Part shown: positions 23,207-25,316 of the stretch, piece by piece
How positions within the stretch are numbered: the stretch's first letter is position 1
Layout of the letters: every line of letters begins with the position of its first letter
Source: Cycloclasticus sp.
GTDB lineage: Bacteria > Pseudomonadota > Gammaproteobacteria > Methylococcales > Cycloclasticaceae
Direction: 5' to 3'
DNA: 25,316 nucleotides
Assembly: GCA_018066825.1 (NCBI GenBank)
Contig: JAGPVU010000049.1
Coordinates: 1-25,316 of the forward strand
Notes under the pieces: generated by a model
Told to the model about the DNA's origin: nothing
Database searches by the model: none
Seen by the model: only the letters and a program-made list of their open reading frames with translations
Position numbers and translations under genes: made by a program

Positions 23207-23695
23207 TTATTGGCTTTTAGCCAACATAAAGTCAACCGCTGCTTTCACTTCATCATCCGACAACTGCGATGAACCACCACGTGGTGGCATACCTTTAAAG
23301 CCTTTAGTCGCGTGTTCAAATAAGACATCTTCACCTTGCGCAATACGTGGCGCCCAAGCCGCAACATCACCCGTTTTTGGCGCACCGGCCACACCGGTTG
23401 AGTGGCAGGCTAAACAGGCCGTGTTATACACTTGTTCGGCCGACATCGGACCAGAAGCAACAACAGGCGCTGGTTCTGCTAACTTAGGGCTGGCTTTTTG
23501 CGCTTCCTCGGCGGTGGTCGCAACCACACCCAGCGGCTTAATTCTATCGAGTACTTTCTTTTCTTGCCAGGCAGTTCTATCCGATGATTCACCGTCAATA
23601 AGCCCCGTAGCAACAATACCGATCAGTATTGCAATACCCGCTAAAACAGCAATAACAACGCCGATACTACTAAAAATTTTCTTGTCTTCACTCAC
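23207..23695 (-). CDS. Membrane-anchored cytochrome c5-type monoheme protein
   Basis: 162 residues. An uncleaved-looking N-terminal helix (about 8-31) anchors a periplasmic linker rich in Ala, Pro and Glu, followed by a class I c-type domain with CLACH (Cys94, Cys97, His98) and the axial methionine Met136 in GMPPRGG. It is probably an electron carrier between the bc1 complex or a quinol enzyme and oxidases. The start is GTG with AGGGAG 7 nt upstream. An out-of-frame ATG with a four-codon frame overlaps it. Only one base separates its stop from that of rep. Pseudomonas also carries a c5 gene near rep. Confidence 0.92.
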   Translation of the reverse strand: MSEDKKIFSSIGVVIAVLAGIAILIGIVATGLIDGESSDRTAWQEKKVLDRIKPLGVVATTAEEAQKASPKLAEPAPVVASGPMSAEQVYNTACLACHSTGVAGAPKTGDVAAWAPRIAQGEDVLFEHATKGFKGMPPRGGSSQLSDDEVKAAVDFMLAKSQ

Positions 23696-23795
23696 GCATT
23701 GACTCCCTATTTGTGATATTTGACGAGCATTATAAACCCTAGATTACAATGCCGAAATAAAAACCGCGCATTATTCTTTTTGCCAGTAGTTAATA

Positions 23796-23824
23796 ATATA
23801 CCTTCATACTTATCACGTTATAAT
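23796..23824 (+). promoter_or_regulatory. Probable promoter of tRNA-Arg
   Basis: A perfect TATAAT is at 23819-23824, with a weak -35 (ATATAC, 23796-23801) 17 nt upstream. The expected start point near 23831 gives a leader of about 11 nt before the mature tRNA. Confidence 0.6.
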
Positions 23825-23841
23825 AACTGCCTGAAATTTAT

Positions 23842-23918
23842 GCGCCCGTAGCTCAGCTGGATAGAGTACCACCCTCCGAAGGTGGGGGTCACAGGTTCGA
23901 CTCCTGTCGGGCGCGCCA
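23842..23918 (+). tRNA. tRNA-Arg (anticodon CCG)
   Basis: 77-nt cloverleaf with genomically encoded CCA. The acceptor stem GCGCCCG (23842-23848) pairs with CGGGCGC (23908-23914), followed by discriminator G and CCA. The D arm contains AGCTCAGCTGGATAGAGT. The anticodon stem CCACC/GGTGG encloses the loop CTCCGAA with anticodon CCG, which reads the arginine codon CGG. The T arm ACAGG-TTCGACT-CCTGT is perfect. It stands alone; tRNA 3' ends are common integration sites, but no duplicated 3' end is seen in the window. Confidence 0.97.
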
Positions 23919-23925
23919 TCTTCAC

Positions 23926-23949
23926 TTGATGTCCTCCGCTGGCCATCAA
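23926..23949 (+). other. Hairpin just downstream of tRNA-Arg
   Basis: TTGATG (23926-23931) and CATCAA (23944-23949) form a stem, extended by CC/GG past one mismatch, 8 nt after the tRNA CCA end. It lacks a clear T tract and may be a processing signal or a weak terminator for the tRNA transcript. Confidence 0.4.
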
Positions 23950-24020
23950 ATCGCATCATCCTTATTCACCTGAATGCTTGATCGTGTAAACCGTCTGCAT
24001 TTAACTGGATTTTTTACGCG

Positions 24021-24056
24021 CAATAAAAAGCCCCGATAGAACGAGGCTTTTTATTG
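24021..24056. terminator. Bidirectional terminator between tRNA-Arg and the RTX gene
   Basis: CAATAAAAAGCC (24021-24032) and GGCTTTTTATTG (24045-24056) form a 12-bp perfect stem with A and T runs in both arms, so it can work in both directions. It lies 15 nt past the stop of the RTX gene and about 100 nt past the tRNA. Confidence 0.85.
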
Positions 24057-24071
24057 TCTAGCAAAAAACGT

Positions 24072-25316
24072 TTAATTGACGTCTATATGACCTGCCGTCA
24101 GTAGCGTATCTAGGGCCCCAATACTGTTGATTGTATTGCTGCCTATATCTGCCAATGTGATGCTACCGCCATTGCTAAGGCCGATCACCACATCTGTACC
24201 ATTATCAGCCACACTTGAAATAGCGTCTAAAGCGTCAATCCCAGCTGAAGCGTTGTTATCAATCACGTCAGTAAAATGCAAGCTATCCGCGCCAACAGTA
24301 AAATCAGTGATTAGATCATGACCTGAATTTGTAGCTAGGCTAAATTCAAATATATCGGCTTCGACTCCGCCTGACTCGCTTCCGTTACCAGTCAAGATAT
24401 CGTCTCCCTCTCCACCGATTAATGTCTCGAGGCCCCCGTTGCCCACTAAAACGTCATCGCCATCACTGCCTTCAATAACGTCGTTGGCGTCAAGCGTTAG
24501 GTCAAAGCTGGTTGTTACCACATCACCATCGCCATCTGTCGCTACAACGTCAAAGCTGGTGGTAACATCAAAAACATCTGGATTGGTATCCAATATTAAG
24601 GAGTCTATACGATAACTTTCACCCTGATTTGAACCGGACAAGGCAGAAAATTGAATTTCATCAAACGTAGTTGCACCTGCATCGGACGCCTTAATAACAA
24701 AAAAGTCATCTCCAGCGTTACTAGAGCCCTTGGCATTTTCTCCAAGAAAAGTCAGTGTTGTACCTACCTTAACGCCATTTAAGTACAAGTCTACGACCAC
24801 CGTCTCGGTAACCCCTAGTTGGTCCGCCACAAAACCGATTTCAGTTAAGGTTTTAGCCGCATTAGTATCGCTGTCAGTAAATTTAAGACTTAACACTTCA
24901 CTTTGTTGCGATTGTGAATCCTGGTCTCTTGTGCGAATACCATTAATTTCAGCCGCTTGAGCAACACCCATACCTTGCCCTGATGCATTAACAGTAGAAG
25001 CGCCTCCATCATGACCTGTCGCCGTTGCGGTAACCGTTATCCCGTCTAGTGCATTAGCAAGCACGAGTATTGCGCCATTACTACCACCAGAAACACCACT
25101 ATTACCTGAACTAAGGTCAACGCTTGCTGTGCTACTCGCTTCGTCAACGATACCAAAAAACTCAACCTCATAACTACCCGTTTCCGCATCAACAGACACG
25201 TTAAACACAATGCTTTCGGCCTCATCTATCACTACAACGGCGCTTATAGAACCATCGATATTGGTCTTATAGTGCAAAGGTTCACCACCCGAGGTAAGAA
25301 TAATCGGATCACCTGA
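24072..25316 (-). CDS. C-terminal part of an RTX/type I-secreted large surface or exported protein (truncated by window edge)
   Basis: The - strand frame is open from the stop at 24072 to the last base of the window (at least 414 residues), so the true start is outside; a TTG at 25277 is not a real start. Beta-rich, Asp/Gly/Ser/Thr-rich and cysteine-free. The visible upstream part resembles domains of large T1SS adhesins, with a short repeated FDVVATDGDGDVVTTSF-type linker. Then come Ca-binding nonapeptide repeats (GSDGDDVLVG, LIGGEGDDILTGNG) and a C-terminal secretion target with ADIFEFSLA, DLITDFTVGADSLHF and a hydrophobic tail ending HIDVN. It is probably exported by an ABC-type T1SS not in the window. 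An adhesin role is inferred; a secreted enzyme is possible. Confidence 0.85.
   Translation of the reverse strand, partial: SGDPIILTSGGEPLHYKTNIDGSISAVVVIDEAESIVFNVSVDAETGSYEVEFFGIVDEASSTASVDLSSGNSGVSGGSNGAILVLANALDGITVTATATGHDGGASTVNASGQGMGVAQAAEINGIRTRDQDSQSQQSEVLSLKFTDSDTNAAKTLTEIGFVADQLGVTETVVVDLYLNGVKVGTTLTFLGENAKGSSNAGDDFFVIKASDAGATTFDEIQFSALSGSNQGESYRIDSLILDTNPDVFDVTTSFDVVATDGDGDVVTTSFDLTLDANDVIEGSDGDDVLVGNGGLETLIGGEGDDILTGNGSESGGVEADIFEFSLATNSGHDLITDFTVGADSLHFTDVIDNNASAGIDALDAISSVADNGTDVVIGLSNGGSITLADIGSNTINSIGALDTLLTAGHIDVN

Noticed and set aside
24480..24570. Tandem DNA repeat around the AAAGCTGGT(T/G)GT segments
   Set aside because: It reflects the repeated VTTSFD protein motif inside the RTX coding region, not an independent DNA repeat element.
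1..25316. CRISPR array, IS element, prophage, toxin-antitoxin or defence system
   Set aside because: No regularly spaced repeats, transposase or integrase motifs, terminal inverted repeats or known defence domains were seen on either strand.

Overview
The window is a gene-dense stretch of a gammaproteobacterial chromosome, probably from an aerobic, motile, possibly marine bacterium of moderate GC content. Evidence: Coq7 and UbiK (ubiquinone synthesis), a Vfr/Clp-type CRP-family regulator beside trpC, the rpe-gph-trpE-trpG-trpD-trpC order, the glnK-amtB / ubiK / comM / rep / cytochrome c5 neighbourhood known from Pseudomonas and relatives, a type I secreted RTX-type surface protein, and MotAB stators. 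I cannot name the genus with confidence. Almost every gene belongs to a known family, and I see no IS element, CRISPR array, prophage or dedicated defence island.

Layout. 1-2878 (+): the tail of an unidentified gene, then coq7, bioA and a secreted trypsin-like protease, tightly packed. 2889-3703 (-): a VOC-fold protein and an OsmC-like protein, overlapping by 4 nt. 3793-4506 (+): a CRP-family regulator, diverging from OsmC and overlapping tail-to-tail with trpC. 4486-10214 (-): read in transcription order, DUF2835, rpe, gph, then trpE-trpG-trpD-trpC with overlapping or abutting junctions. 10385-12480 (+): a DUF3530 hydrolase, a DUF445 membrane protein and a YjbQ-family protein. 12497-15429 (-): in transcription order djlA, yajQ, motA, motB. 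15490-16398 (+): purC. 16465-18109 (-): glnK-amtB. 18367-19056 (-): a TIGR02001-type outer-membrane protein. 19303-23205 (+): ubiK, comM, rep. 23207-23695 (-): a membrane-anchored cytochrome c5. 23842-23918 (+): tRNA-Arg(CCG). 24072-25316 (-): the C-terminal part of an RTX/T1SS protein that runs off the window.

Functional links. glnK-amtB has a textbook nitrogen-control region: a sigma-54 -24/-12 element and, about 108 bp upstream of the predicted start point, a palindrome matching the NtrC consensus. A second NtrC-type palindrome lies upstream of the TIGR02001 gene, which may place that envelope protein in the nitrogen-limitation regulon. The CRP-family regulator is Clp-like: at the position of E. 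coli CRP Ser83 (a cAMP contact) it has Asp, and Xanthomonas Clp, which responds to c-di-GMP, has Glu there. The window also encodes YajQ (a reported c-di-GMP binder in Xanthomonas), a stator pair and a large RTX surface protein. A c-di-GMP-linked motility/adhesion theme is therefore possible but remains inference. Several starts were moved from the longest ORF to the codon with a proper Shine-Dalgarno sequence (amtB GTG at 17742, the TIGR02001 gene at 19056, motA at 13982) or the best family match (rep GTG at 21202). No stretch longer than 300 bases lacks a gene.
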